64,000 nucleotides of DNA, taken from the NCBI RefSeq assembly GCF_030296835.1, contig NZ_AP027922.1:2728001-2792000 (forward strand). Reading direction: 5' to 3'. Source of the DNA: Pseudoalteromonas sp. MM1 (lineage in GTDB: Bacteria; Pseudomonadota; Gammaproteobacteria; Enterobacterales; Alteromonadaceae). The notes under the pieces are model-generated. The model saw only the letters and a program-made list of their open reading frames with translations, ran no database searches and was not told where the DNA came from. Shown here piece after piece: positions 32,498 to 42,502 of this stretch. Position numbers and translations under genes: made by a program. Each line of letters opens with the position of its first letter. Positions within the stretch are counted from its first letter, which is position 1.

Positions 32498-32513
32498 GTG
32501 TAATAGACTACAC
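32498..32513. promoter_or_regulatory. Candidate operator upstream of marR-type gene
   Basis: The inverted repeat GTGTA, six bases, TACAC lies 30 bases upstream of the ATG of the MarR gene. MarR proteins commonly bind palindromes of this size near their own start. This is a pattern inference only. Confidence 0.4.
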
Positions 32514-32553
32514 ATAATTAATAAAATTCCCTAGGGTTAGCGTACTTTCAATA

Positions 32554-32581
32554 ATAAAAAGCCGCAATGTAAGTCGCGGCT
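32554..32581 (-). terminator. Terminator of the chemoreceptor gene
   Basis: AGCCGC (32560-32565) pairs with GCGGCT (32576-32581) around a 10-base loop, followed on the minus strand by TTTTTATT. It lies about 30 bases beyond the stop at 32613. Confidence 0.6.
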
Positions 32582-32612
32582 ATTAGTAATTTAAACAATA
32601 CCGTTTAAAACT

Positions 32613-34280
32613 TTAAACCTTAAACTGCCCTATTAATTGCCCTAAGTTCTCGCCGCGCCCTGCTAAATCCTGGCTAACCTCAGAGGTGGCCTTACTTGCT
32701 TGAGTTAGTTCATTAACAATTTCTTGAATGGCAAACACATTACGGTTTATCTCTTCTGTCACTGAGCTTTGCTCTGTTGCAGCGGTCGCAATTTGCGTAC
32801 TCATATCGTTTATGGTGGTAACCGACGTAGTCACGGCACCTAGACTCTGCGATATATCGCGCGATGACTCAACTGAGCGATTACAACTTGCTTGGCTCGC
32901 CTGCATGGCATTTACTGCGGCGCCCACTAAGTTATGTAATTCAGTTAGCATTTCACTAATTTCATGGGTGCTAAGTTGTGTACGACTCGCTAGGCTTCTT
33001 ACTTCATCAGCCACCACGGCAAAACCCCGACCTTGCTCGCCGGCACGTGCAGCTTCTATGGCCGCGTTAAGTGCAAGCAAATTAGTTTGCTCGGCAATAC
33101 CACCTATTACATTAAGTACACTGTCAATTTTTTTAGATTGCTCACTTAAAGAGTTTACCTGATCAGCCGCTAGGTTAATTTCGCCCATTAGGTTAGAAAC
33201 TTCACTAAGAGATATATCTACGCACTCCTGCGCTTTTGCCACTTCTAGCGTTGCTGTATGAGTAGACTCAGCAACTTGCGTGGTATTTTTAGCTACTTCG
33301 TGAGAGGTGGCCGACATTTCGGTAATCGCTGTGGCCACCAAATCCGTTTCGTGGTTATGATTAAGTAGTTTATTTTCAAACAGTTTTGTTTGCGAATTAA
33401 TATTGCTTGAAGCACTTTTTACATCATTAGTAACATCAGCTACATTACTTATAATGCTTTGCAGCTTGCTAACAAACACATTAAACGATTCGCCCAACTG
33501 CCCTATTTCATCGTGTGTATGTATAGCTAGGCGTTTTGTTAAGTCGCCTTCACCTTTGGCAATATCATCTAAGCTTTGGCCCATTATTTGGATAGGCTTA
33601 ACCATAGCGTTAGACGCTAAAAGTGCGCCTACTACGCTAACCACAACCCAAAATAAGGCAATTAATAACAAGGTGGTTATTTTTTCGCGAGTATGCGATT
33701 GCATAGTCTGTTTATAATTTGCAAGCTCGGTTTGTATATCATCCATATAGGCACCGGTGCCAATCATCCAATCGCTACCTGGTATCATTACGGCATACCC
33801 TATTTTCTCTACCAGTCCATTGGTATTTGGCTTTTGAAAATGATAATTAAATGCGCCACCACCTTTACGTGCTTGCTCTAACAAACCAACAATTATTTTT
33901 TTACCATTTGGGTCAGTCATCCCTATTTTATTTTGTCCTTCAATAGCACTTCCTAGCAAGGCATGAAACACACTCACTCCGCGTGTGTCGTAAATAAAAA
34001 AGTAGCCGTCATCACCAAAAGTAAGTTTTTTAAGCAGATTTTTAACACTTTGTGTTGATCCGTTATCAAGCTGGTGGCGTACCAACTTACTTGCTATTTC
34101 TACTTCGGTGGCAAGTAGCGTGTGTTTGTCTTTAATGAGTTTAGATTTTATTGTTTCAAAATTTTGTTGCTGGTTTTGCGATTCTAAATAGTACGAGCTG
34201 GCCATTAAGCTGATTAATAGCAAGCTCAACGGTAAAATAGCCAGTAATAAAAGTTTATTTCTCAAGCTTAAGTTGCTCAT
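32613..34280 (-). CDS. Methyl-accepting chemotaxis protein with a Cache sensor
   Basis: A 555-aa chemoreceptor. Two membrane segments (about residues 10-30 and 198-220) enclose a periplasmic region of about 165 residues with the single-Cache pattern [18 protein letters not shown] and [22 protein letters not shown], typical of receptors for small organic acids. HAMP and a methyl-accepting signalling domain follow; its hairpin tip is [20 protein letters not shown], then [17 protein letters not shown]. The ligand is unknown. It is divergent from pelA across about 400 bases. Confidence 0.93.
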   Translation of the reverse strand: MSNLSLRNKLLLLAILPLSLLLISLMASSYYLESQNQQQNFETIKSKLIKDKHTLLATEVEIASKLVRHQLDNGSTQSVKNLLKKLTFGDDGYFFIYDTRGVSVFHALLGSAIEGQNKIGMTDPNGKKIIVGLLEQARKGGGAFNYHFQKPNTNGLVEKIGYAVMIPGSDWMIGTGAYMDDIQTELANYKQTMQSHTREKITTLLLIALFWVVVSVVGALLASNAMVKPIQIMGQSLDDIAKGEGDLTKRLAIHTHDEIGQLGESFNVFVSKLQSIISNVADVTNDVKSASSNINSQTKLFENKLLNHNHETDLVATAITEMSATSHEVAKNTTQVAESTHTATLEVAKAQECVDISLSEVSNLMGEINLAADQVNSLSEQSKKIDSVLNVIGGIAEQTNLLALNAAIEAARAGEQGRGFAVVADEVRSLASRTQLSTHEISEMLTELHNLVGAAVNAMQASQASCNRSVESSRDISQSLGAVTTSVTTINDMSTQIATAATEQSSVTEEINRNVFAIQEIVNELTQASKATSEVSQDLAGRGENLGQLIGQFKV

Positions 34281-34684
34281 TAAATCTCCACAAATAGGGT
34301 ACGCACGTTAACACTGTCTGCTTTGCAGTATTCAACGCAATAAAGTAAGCATTCAATATGTCACTATTTATACCAATTTATAAATAGCATAGGGGTTTAC
34401 CAAGGGCTGGCAAGGTGGGCGCATTATAATTAGATTACAGCGTTTTAGATATATATTATCACTCGACATTAGTCGCAATTTTTTATCGCTAATGCTGTAC
34501 GACCGCGCATTTTATTACCTTACAGGTAGCAAAAAATAAGCAAACGTACCGTTTTTAAGCCAACATTTAAGTAGCCAGGTATATGTATTTAACATATAAT
34601 CATCACAATTCTAATAATAAATACCTATACAAAAAACGGTACAATGTTCAACGTTAACTTAGGCTGTGGTTTTTAAAAATAATA
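34281..34684. promoter_or_regulatory. Intergenic region between chemoreceptor and pelA, with an 11-bp inverted repeat
   Basis: No convincing ORF lies here. GTACCGTTTTT at 34546-34556 and AAAAACGGTAC at 34632-34642 form a perfect 11-bp inverted repeat separated by 75 bases, the second copy ending 42 bases before the pelA ATG. The region is AT-rich and should hold the pel promoter. No clear -35/-10 pair or known regulator box is assigned. Confidence 0.5.
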
Positions 34685-37393
34685 ATGAAGTATTTCTTAT
34701 ATCTAACGTTGTTAATTTGTTTAAACGTGTGCGCTCAACCAGCCAACAAGAGTATTGCTTTTTACTACTCATCACCTATGCCTCTGGCTGAAATGACCTT
34801 TTATTCACGGGTTGTTGTGCAGCCTCAAAACATCACTAAACACGAACTTAATTGGCTTAAAGAGCGCAATATTAGCGTATACGCTTATTTGAGTGTGGGA
34901 GAATCATTTACTGAGAATGAGTCGTCAGTAGCAAAAAACCCACATTGGAATAGTCATATTGCTGATTTAACTACTGAGCATTGGCAACAACATCTGCAAA
35001 AACAAGCCAATGAGTTACAACAGCGTGGCTTTAACGGCTTATTTTTAGATACGCTCGATAGCTACCAATTATTAAAGCCTGATTACAATAAAGCGGCTCA
35101 ACAAGCGGGGCTAGTGAATATTATTAAAGGTTTGTCGAGTACTTTTAATAAACACTTAATCTTAAACAGAGGGTTTGAGTTACTGCCAAAACTTAACGGT
35201 TACGCCTCTGATTTAGTCGCCGAAGGGCTATTTAGCCACTTTAACCCTATCGATAACAGTTACAAACTCACCACTGAGAACGATCAAAATTGGTTAAATA
35301 ACCAGTTACATATAGCGCAAGCGCTAGGCTTTAACGTACAGGTAATTGACTACGCCAAACCACAGCAGCGCCTTGCAATGGCAAAACAAATTAGTGATCA
35401 AGGCTATGCACCTTGGGTTACTGATGGGCACCTTCAAACTTGGGGGACATCAAGCATCCAGCCTGTGCCTAGGCGTATACTCATTCCGTATAACAGCAAC
35501 GTAAAGCCACTTATATACACCACGGTGCATTTAAAACTTGCTACCATGATTGAATATTTAGGCTATATACCCGATTACATCGATGTAGCAAACACGCCTC
35601 TACCTAAAGTAGATACTAGTATTCATGCTGGCATTATCTCTTGGACCACAAGTGATCAATTTTATAATACACAGGTTACAGAGTGGCTAGAAAGTAACTT
35701 AGCCGTGGTACCACAACTGGTTCTTGGCGAACTTCCACCTTCAAATAAATTATTGCAAAGTTTAGGGGTAGAAACCCTAAATGCTAGTTCAAGTGGGCCT
35801 TATAAACTGGCTGCTATGGCGCCTTGGCTAAAAGGTGAGTCAACCTCTGCGCCCACTATTGTAAAACCCTATTTGTTAACACTTGCAGCGAATGCGCAAT
35901 CATTAATATCAATACACGCTGAAGATGGCACTACCCTAATCCAAGGAAGTAAAACTAAATACGGCGCACTCATCGCCGCACCTTGGCTTATAGATACATT
36001 GCCTATGGAGGGCAGTAACTGGGTGGTAGACCCCAAAGCACTGTTGACTAAGGCCATGGGCCTTGCGCCTATACCTGCCCCTGATACAACGACATTAAGC
36101 GGTCGGCGTATGCTGACACTTCATATTGATGGCGACGGTTTCACGAGCATTGCGCACTTTGCAGGTAAGCCTTATGCTGCAGAAGTTGTACGTGATGAAG
36201 TTATTAAAAAGTACAAGCTGCCATTAACCTCCTCTATTATACAGGCCGACATTGAACCTAACGGATTACACGCTGCAGACAGCCCAAAGCTTGAAAAAAT
36301 AGCTAAAGAAATTTTTGCACTTCCTTATGTAGAAGTTGCCTCACACACCTACAGCCACCCCTACTTTTGGACGGCCTTATCTGGCAGAAAAGAAATAGAC
36401 AAAGATGACACCGACTACGGTTTTCATTTAGATGTACCAGGTTATGACGCCATCGATTTAAATAAAGAAATAACTGGCTCTATAAATTACATTAATGAGC
36501 GGCTCGCACCCAAAAACAAAAAAACCGTGATGATGTTATGGTCGGGTGATGCGACCCCTGGGCCTAAAGCGCTTGAGCTTGCACGAAACGCGGGAGTAAT
36601 TAACGTAAATGGCGGAAATACCGACGTAAATGCTGATAACCCAAGCTTGTCGCACATCTCGCCTATTGGCCGACCTGAGCGAGATTTGCTGTATCAAATA
36701 TACGCTCCTATTTTAAATGAAAATGTTTACACCAATTTATGGCACGGCCCCTATTATGGTTTTAAACGACTAGTAGAGACATTTGAAATAACCGAAAAAC
36801 CATACAGGTTAAAGCCTTACACCATTTACTTTCATTTTTATTCTGGCGAGGTGCCAGCGGGGCTTGACGCGCTGCATTACAATATTGATTACGTATTAGC
36901 CAGAGAAAATACCCCTGTGCATTTGAGTCAATATGCACGTATTGCCAAAGATTTTTATTTTTCTGCGCTTGCTAAAAATACGCGTGGCGAATGGCTATTT
37001 AGCTCTAAATATATAAAAACGCTGCGCTTGCCTACTATTTTTGATGTGCCCAACATGACTAACAGCCAAGGTGTTTTAGGGGTAACTGCACAAGGCGATT
37101 ATATTCATGTAGGCAATGAAATAGCCACAATCAACTTTGATCATACAACGCCTGATAACCAACCTTATTTACTCTCTGCTAATGTGATGTTTAATCATTG
37201 GCAGGTAAACGGCCCTGTAAGCTTTAAAGCGTGGATTGAGGCTAAAATTGCGCTTAAAAATGCCCAAAACTGTCAATTTATTTCCCATATGGGTAAGCGT
37301 TATAGCGGAAAAACCTTAGGCAATACAACGCAGTTTACATTGCCTGCTGGCGAATTTTATGGCTATTTAAACTGCGCTACAAGGGCTCAATAA
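34685..37393 (+). CDS. pelA: Pel polysaccharide hydrolase/deacetylase PelA
   Basis: Periplasmic bifunctional enzyme that trims and partly deacetylates the GalNAc-rich Pel polymer during export. A signal peptide (MKYFLYLTLLICLNVCA) is followed by a TIM-barrel glycoside hydrolase (about residues 25-260). Asp122 in FLDTLDSY and Glu180 in VAEGLF are 58 residues apart, the same spacing as the catalytic Asp/Glu I recall for Pseudomonas PelA. A Rossmann-like middle follows, then a deacetylase domain with Asp482/Asp484 in HIDGDG and the metal motif SHTYSH (His554, His558). It is 902 aa (about 950 in P. aeruginosa). First gene of the operon; its TAA shares one base with the pelB ATG. Confidence 0.93.
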   Translation: MKYFLYLTLLICLNVCAQPANKSIAFYYSSPMPLAEMTFYSRVVVQPQNITKHELNWLKERNISVYAYLSVGESFTENESSVAKNPHWNSHIADLTTEHWQQHLQKQANELQQRGFNGLFLDTLDSYQLLKPDYNKAAQQAGLVNIIKGLSSTFNKHLILNRGFELLPKLNGYASDLVAEGLFSHFNPIDNSYKLTTENDQNWLNNQLHIAQALGFNVQVIDYAKPQQRLAMAKQISDQGYAPWVTDGHLQTWGTSSIQPVPRRILIPYNSNVKPLIYTTVHLKLATMIEYLGYIPDYIDVANTPLPKVDTSIHAGIISWTTSDQFYNTQVTEWLESNLAVVPQLVLGELPPSNKLLQSLGVETLNASSSGPYKLAAMAPWLKGESTSAPTIVKPYLLTLAANAQSLISIHAEDGTTLIQGSKTKYGALIAAPWLIDTLPMEGSNWVVDPKALLTKAMGLAPIPAPDTTTLSGRRMLTLHIDGDGFTSIAHFAGKPYAAEVVRDEVIKKYKLPLTSSIIQADIEPNGLHAADSPKLEKIAKEIFALPYVEVASHTYSHPYFWTALSGRKEIDKDDTDYGFHLDVPGYDAIDLNKEITGSINYINERLAPKNKKTVMMLWSGDATPGPKALELARNAGVINVNGGNTDVNADNPSLSHISPIGRPERDLLYQIYAPILNENVYTNLWHGPYYGFKRLVETFEITEKPYRLKPYTIYFHFYSGEVPAGLDALHYNIDYVLARENTPVHLSQYARIAKDFYFSALAKNTRGEWLFSSKYIKTLRLPTIFDVPNMTNSQGVLGVTAQGDYIHVGNEIATINFDHTTPDNQPYLLSANVMFNHWQVNGPVSFKAWIEAKIALKNAQNCQFISHMGKRYSGKTLGNTTQFTLPAGEFYGYLNCATRAQ

Positions 37394-40300
37394 TGAATAA
37401 CAAAAAGCGCCCTCACTTAGTATCAGTTAAAACCATTTTAATTATATTGGCGGTTAGTTGTTTTTCGCTTTACGCGCTGTTTCCGCACACCTTATTTTTT
37501 GAAGATGACTCGCTATCGCAAGATTATACCTTTGAAAAAACCTACTTAAATGCCGCCTTAAGCACCGACCCTAATAACGAAAAACTACGCGCAAAAAAAA
37601 TAGCGATTCACCTAGGCTTAAATGAATATTCAGAGGCGACTAATGAGCTTGAAAAGCTCCCTAAAAGCGATAAAAAAACTGAACTAGAAATTAAACTTTT
37701 ATACGCACTATGGGTTGATAGCGGCGCTAAACAAGATGACCGCTTTGAAGAACTCACGCTTAAACTAGCGGCATTTAAGCACTGGGATAAACAGTTATTA
37801 AATATAGCCAAAGCAACAGGCCTCAATGCTCACGTGGCGCAGTATTATCAGCAGCATGCGCAGCCATTATTAGCCGCTGATTTTTGGCTAGGTGCAGGTG
37901 AGCCTGGCAAAGCACTCGCTATTTATAAAACCCACATAAATGCTGATGCAGCTCAAAAAGCCATTGACACAGCACTGGGCGCTAACAACCCAAAGCAAGC
38001 CTACACATGGTGGAAAAAATACGGTGATACCGCTAATACCGAGCGTACATTATATTATGCAAGCTTAGCGGGTGATGATGCTGCAGCTTTAAAAGCAGCT
38101 GAAACCCTATTAAAAGCTCAGCCCAATAACAGCGAATATTTAACCAAAGCCATGCATTTACGCTTAGCTAATGGCGATGCGCCAGGGGCTGAGCAATTAA
38201 TCGCAAAGTTATTACGTAAAACACCTAATGATAAAGCGCTGAGGCTCTTAAATTGGAAAATTATGCGCTGGCAAAATAAACCAAAGCAGGCCCTTAAAGA
38301 ATTTAAATGGTTAATGGCTAATAAGGCCGTTGATGTAGCTATGCTGACCGATAGTATTAATGACGCCAACGCACTTTACTTGTACCAAGATGCCAACGAC
38401 ATATACGAATATAAAGCACAAAACAGGCAACTCAAAGGCAATGGATTTGCAAAATGGATGCAAACCAACGAATTTATTGGTAACGCAAAACAAGAGCTTA
38501 ATCATATTGAGCGCTATGAGCAGATAAACGGTAAAACAGCACTTTCTCAATTTTGGAAAGCCAAGGTGTTACACGATACCGGTAATTTAGCTGGATTAAG
38601 AGCCTTGTGGCCTCACTACGCAGGGCCAAAAAACGAAGAAGATTTACTCTGGCTTGCAAGAGCACATTGGTTAAACAATGACTTTACAACGGCTTTGGCC
38701 GTTTTAAAACAAAAAGCACGCAGTAACGATGATGAGTTTTGGAGTGCACGTGTTGATATGGCTATGCGTGTGAACGATAAGCAAGAAGAGTTATACGCCT
38801 TAGAGCAATTAAAAAATATTAGCCCACTGAGTGTAGGCGATATGCTGCATTATCAGCAGTTAAAATTTGCCGACAACCCACAAGGTTTATTAAATTACCT
38901 ATGGCAGCAAACACCACTGACCGATAGACAGCTTATACAAATCACTTTATTAAGTACGCAAATTGGCGATGAAAAGTATGTCACACGTATTCATCAAGCA
39001 CTTGAAAAACAGCGATACAATAAAGCGCTTTACCCTGCATGGTTAATCTTATCAAACTGGTACCAAAGCCAAAGTGACTTAAACTACGCGTACACAACAC
39101 TTAACCGTGCAGCAAAGCTAAGCGAATACAATCCCGATGTAGTACTGGCGCAAGGTTGGCTTGCATTACAAATGCACGACACCATCATGATTAAGCGTAT
39201 TTTAGCTAACTACTCAAGCAATGACCCCAACCGGGATTGGGCACAATTACTGGCGAGTTTGTCTATTCATCAAAAAGCCTTTAATAGTGCTTATTTTTAT
39301 CTGCGCCAATTAGCCATTAGTAATCCACGGGATTTAACCACTTTAGTAAATTTAGCCGATGTGATGAACCAATTAGGTTACTACGCTAATGCCAGCGAAC
39401 TTAAACATTATTTATTAAACCATTTACCAAAAGACAAATACGCATACCGAGGTTTAATGATCCAATGGGCAGGCGCAATGGCCGTGCCCCACTTACGCCA
39501 ATTTAGCAGCTTAGATGACATAGCGCCTGAGGCGATAAACAACGCAACCGCCAACTGGTGGTTAGCCAGACGCGCAGCACAAAAACTTGAGCCATGGCAA
39601 AAGCTACAATTGGCTATGAGCAAAGGCGAGTTTAATAAAGTAAAGGCACTTGTAAATACACAAACGTTAGGCAAAGTAGATGAGCTAAGCGCCTTACTTT
39701 ATTTAAGGCAGCCTTATGCAACTATGCAGCGTTGGTATGAGGAATTAACACACGAGCCTAGCGAGGCTGAAACGTCTTTATTACGTAATGCCCGTACTAG
39801 TTACTTTAGAGCGCTAGAGATTAACCTATCCCCTGAGGCCGGTTTAAACACTAGCCAGTACGATGTAAATGTTTACTTTCCTTATGCCAAAGGGCAATGG
39901 AAGCTAAGTATTAGCAATCAACAAAACCTAAATAACAACGGGTTACTGTTTGCCGTAGAAGATAAAATGACGTGGGGCCGATGGTACTTTGATGCAAAAG
40001 TAGACTCGCATCAAGGCAAGTTATTGAGCCGCCAAGGCCTTAGCCTAGATGCGCGCTATCAATGGGACTCACGCACTCAGCTAGGTGCAAAGCTTGAACA
40101 TAACGTTGAAAACCGCCAATCCGAGAGTCTGCTAAGCTTTGCCAAATTAAATAAAGCCACGGCTTATATAAATTACGCCATTGATGGACGCCAAAACGTA
40201 CAGTTATCAGCAGCGGCAATGGCGTTTAAGCGCCGCAGCGATAGCTCAACACTTATAAAAGGGCAAGAATACAATGCCCGCTATCAATACACTATTTTAA

Positions 40301-40680
40301 GAGATCGCCCTATTTGGAATACTTATTTTAGTGCGCAATGGCAAGACTTTGAACGTACACTCGCCCCTTTAGGTATAGATCAAAGGGCACGGCCGCTACT
40401 GATTGATATACAACCTTTTAGACGCTTTGCCATTGGTACTTCGCTTTCATCAAACACAAACTTAGCTCCCCCATATTTGGGTGAAAGCCCTTCATGGCTA
40501 TTCGACATCAGCACGGGTTATCAAACGTTAAACGATACCCTCGATGTTTCAGTATCAAGTGGTGCGGGCTGGTCAGTGCTTGGAGATGATTTATTTAAAT
40601 TACAACTGGGTTATCAAAGTAGTAATAAAGTGGGCAACTCAGATACACAATTACAATTAGGCTATTACGTACATTTTTAA
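37393..40680 (+). CDS. pelB: Pel export scaffold and outer-membrane porin PelB
   Basis: Outer-membrane exporter for Pel with a periplasmic tetratricopeptide-repeat scaffold that binds PelA. One N-terminal membrane anchor (about residues 12-30) precedes a long helical TPR region (about 45-780), for example NEKLRAKKIAIHLGLNEYSEA and SEYLTKAMHLRLANGDAPGAE. The C-terminal approximately 290 residues are rich in alternating beta-strand patterns and end in LQLGYYVHF, a terminal aromatic typical of barrels. It is 1095 aa (1193 in P. aeruginosa). Starts in the TAATG junction with pelA. Confidence 0.92.
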   Translation: MNNKKRPHLVSVKTILIILAVSCFSLYALFPHTLFFEDDSLSQDYTFEKTYLNAALSTDPNNEKLRAKKIAIHLGLNEYSEATNELEKLPKSDKKTELEIKLLYALWVDSGAKQDDRFEELTLKLAAFKHWDKQLLNIAKATGLNAHVAQYYQQHAQPLLAADFWLGAGEPGKALAIYKTHINADAAQKAIDTALGANNPKQAYTWWKKYGDTANTERTLYYASLAGDDAAALKAAETLLKAQPNNSEYLTKAMHLRLANGDAPGAEQLIAKLLRKTPNDKALRLLNWKIMRWQNKPKQALKEFKWLMANKAVDVAMLTDSINDANALYLYQDANDIYEYKAQNRQLKGNGFAKWMQTNEFIGNAKQELNHIERYEQINGKTALSQFWKAKVLHDTGNLAGLRALWPHYAGPKNEEDLLWLARAHWLNNDFTTALAVLKQKARSNDDEFWSARVDMAMRVNDKQEELYALEQLKNISPLSVGDMLHYQQLKFADNPQGLLNYLWQQTPLTDRQLIQITLLSTQIGDEKYVTRIHQALEKQRYNKALYPAWLILSNWYQSQSDLNYAYTTLNRAAKLSEYNPDVVLAQGWLALQMHDTIMIKRILANYSSNDPNRDWAQLLASLSIHQKAFNSAYFYLRQLAISNPRDLTTLVNLADVMNQLGYYANASELKHYLLNHLPKDKYAYRGLMIQWAGAMAVPHLRQFSSLDDIAPEAINNATANWWLARRAAQKLEPWQKLQLAMSKGEFNKVKALVNTQTLGKVDELSALLYLRQPYATMQRWYEELTHEPSEAETSLLRNARTSYFRALEINLSPEAGLNTSQYDVNVYFPYAKGQWKLSISNQQNLNNNGLLFAVEDKMTWGRWYFDAKVDSHQGKLLSRQGLSLDARYQWDSRTQLGAKLEHNVENRQSESLLSFAKLNKATAYINYAIDGRQNVQLSAAAMAFKRRSDSSTLIKGQEYNARYQYTILRDRPIWNTYFSAQWQDFERTLAPLGIDQRARPLLIDIQPFRRFAIGTSLSSNTNLAPPYLGESPSWLFDISTGYQTLNDTLDVSVSSGAGWSVLGDDLFKLQLGYQSSNKVGNSDTQLQLGYYVHF

Positions 40681-40694
40681 TGTTAGGAGAGAAT

Positions 40695-41210
40695 ATGTTT
40701 CGTTTAATCATACCGTGTTTGGTATTAATGCTCAGCGCATGTACCACCAGCCGAGTGGCTGATGATGTAGAGCTGGGACCATCAACTACCGTGGCGCTAC
40801 TGCCTTTGGTAAACCATGCGCAAACCCCCTTAGCCGGTGAGCGTGCAGAAGATATACTTGCAAGTATTTGGCAGCAAAATAAGCTTCCTAGGTTATTACG
40901 TGCACCGCGAAATAACAATAAAGAGCTTCCGCCGCTTGACGATCAATACCGCCTAGATAACGCCATGCAGTGGCTAAACACGCAGCAAACAGACTATGTG
41001 TTATCAGGTAGCATTGAAGAATGGCGGTATAAAGCCGGCCTTGATGGTGAGCCTGTTGTTGCACTAACACTTAGCTTAACGGCTACAGGCCAAACAACAC
41101 CACTTTGGACGGGCACCATAGCCAAAAGTGGCTGGGGTCGTGACAGTATTGCCGCCACAGCACAGGATGTTATTGCCGATTTAATTTCGTACATTGAGGT
41201 TAGTGAGTGA
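40695..41210 (+). CDS. pelC: Pel outer-membrane lipoprotein PelC
   Basis: Periplasmic lipoprotein that in Pseudomonas forms a dodecameric funnel guiding the polymer into PelB. The lipobox LMLSAC gives a lipidated Cys about 15 residues in. The start at ATG 40695 (MFRLIIPCLVLMLSAC) has AGGAG five bases upstream; an ATG at 40680 overlaps the pelB stop but lacks a ribosome site. It is 171 aa, essentially the same as P. aeruginosa PelC (172). Its stop overlaps the pelD GTG start. Confidence 0.92.
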   Translation: MFRLIIPCLVLMLSACTTSRVADDVELGPSTTVALLPLVNHAQTPLAGERAEDILASIWQQNKLPRLLRAPRNNNKELPPLDDQYRLDNAMQWLNTQQTDYVLSGSIEEWRYKAGLDGEPVVALTLSLTATGQTTPLWTGTIAKSGWGRDSIAATAQDVIADLISYIEVSE

Positions 41211-42502
41211 AAACACATTTTTTTCGACCAAGAGAGGTCCCTGAACTACAAATTTGGGCTGAGGTAATTATATTTACCGCGCTTGCAATTGTGCTGCCGG
41301 TTATATTTAACGCCGAAGACCCCTTTTGGACGGAAAAAGGGTTTTCGTGGCCGGTACTCGGGCCACTGTTAGTTGCTTTGCGCTATGGTTTTTCAAAAGG
41401 GTTTATAAGCATATTATGTTTATTAGCAGGGCAATTATTGCTAAGTAAAAGCGATGTGTTAGCGCAACCAAACGAATTTAATATTAACGCCATGATTGGT
41501 TATTTAATTGTTATTATGATTGCAGGCGAATTCAGAGACATATGGGAGCGCACTAATCAACAGCAAAGTATTGAGCTTGAATATGTAACTAACCGATTAG
41601 AAACCTTTACCCGCCAATACCATTTAATTAACTCATCCCACGATCGGATTGAGCAAATGTTAGCAGGCCATACTCTTAGCCTACGCGAATCACTTCAAGC
41701 AGTGCGTACCGTAATAGGGCAATTATCACAAAGACGCTTAGACAGTGCAGCAACGAGCATTTTAAACTTATTTGTTGAATATGGCTCACTCGAAAAAGCC
41801 GCCCTTTATAAAGTAGAAAACAACATCATAATAGAGCAGCCATTAGCAAGCATAGGTGCTATAGGGGAGCTAAAGATGGAAGACCCCCTTATAAAAGCTA
41901 TGTTTGAAGAGCGCGAACTGGTTTCAGTCAAAGAGGTTAAAAATAAATTTAGCCAATACCACATTGCTATCCCACTGGTTGATGTTAACAACACTATTTA
42001 CGGGGTAATTTTGGTACAAAGTATTCAATTCTTTGCACTTAAAAACACCACTCTCACTTTGCTTGCTGTTATGGCTGGTAATATTGGTGACCTGCTGCGT
42101 CATGAAATTACCAACCCGGTAATGACCCCGCAAGAAACCCCTTACTTTGTAAAGCAGTTACGCAGAGCGAATAAAGAAGCTAAGCGTTATAACATTCCAT
42201 CGCAGCTTCTTAAACTAAAGGCACTGCAAACAAGTGAAGAGTCACGCCAGTTACTCGATTATTTAAGTGAAGCACGCAGAGGCCTAGATATTTACCTGTA
42301 CGACAGTGCAAACCACACGCTATTACTACTTATGCCGATGGCAAACGAGCTGGATAAAAGTGGCTTTATATCGCGTATTAATACTTGGTGTATTGAACAC
42401 TTTGGAAAAAACGTTGAGCAGTTAGAAATTAAAATTGAAGAACAAATGGCGCTGCCAATAAGCAGCGAACACATCGCTAAGTTAGTTGCACCTCATGATT
42501 AA
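41207..42502 (+). CDS. pelD: Pel c-di-GMP receptor PelD
   Basis: Inner-membrane receptor that activates Pel synthesis when it binds c-di-GMP. Four N-terminal membrane segments (about residues 15-105) are followed by a GAF domain and a degenerate GGDEF domain. The inhibitory-site-type motif RxxD is present as R358-G-L-D361, with a further Arg (R390) downstream, echoing the known ligand residues of Pseudomonas PelD. It lacks a catalytic GGDEF and should be a receptor, not a cyclase. The GTG start overlaps the pelC stop by four bases (GTGA). 431 aa. Confidence 0.92.
   Translation: MKTHFFRPREVPELQIWAEVIIFTALAIVLPVIFNAEDPFWTEKGFSWPVLGPLLVALRYGFSKGFISILCLLAGQLLLSKSDVLAQPNEFNINAMIGYLIVIMIAGEFRDIWERTNQQQSIELEYVTNRLETFTRQYHLINSSHDRIEQMLAGHTLSLRESLQAVRTVIGQLSQRRLDSAATSILNLFVEYGSLEKAALYKVENNIIIEQPLASIGAIGELKMEDPLIKAMFEERELVSVKEVKNKFSQYHIAIPLVDVNNTIYGVILVQSIQFFALKNTTLTLLAVMAGNIGDLLRHEITNPVMTPQETPYFVKQLRRANKEAKRYNIPSQLLKLKALQTSEESRQLLDYLSEARRGLDIYLYDSANHTLLLLMPMANELDKSGFISRINTWCIEHFGKNVEQLEIKIEEQMALPISSEHIAKLVAPHD

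Noticed and set aside
34281..34684. A c-di-GMP riboswitch upstream of pelA.
   Set aside because: The inverted repeat arms are 75 bases apart and the intervening sequence does not show the GEMM core, so a riboswitch is not supported.
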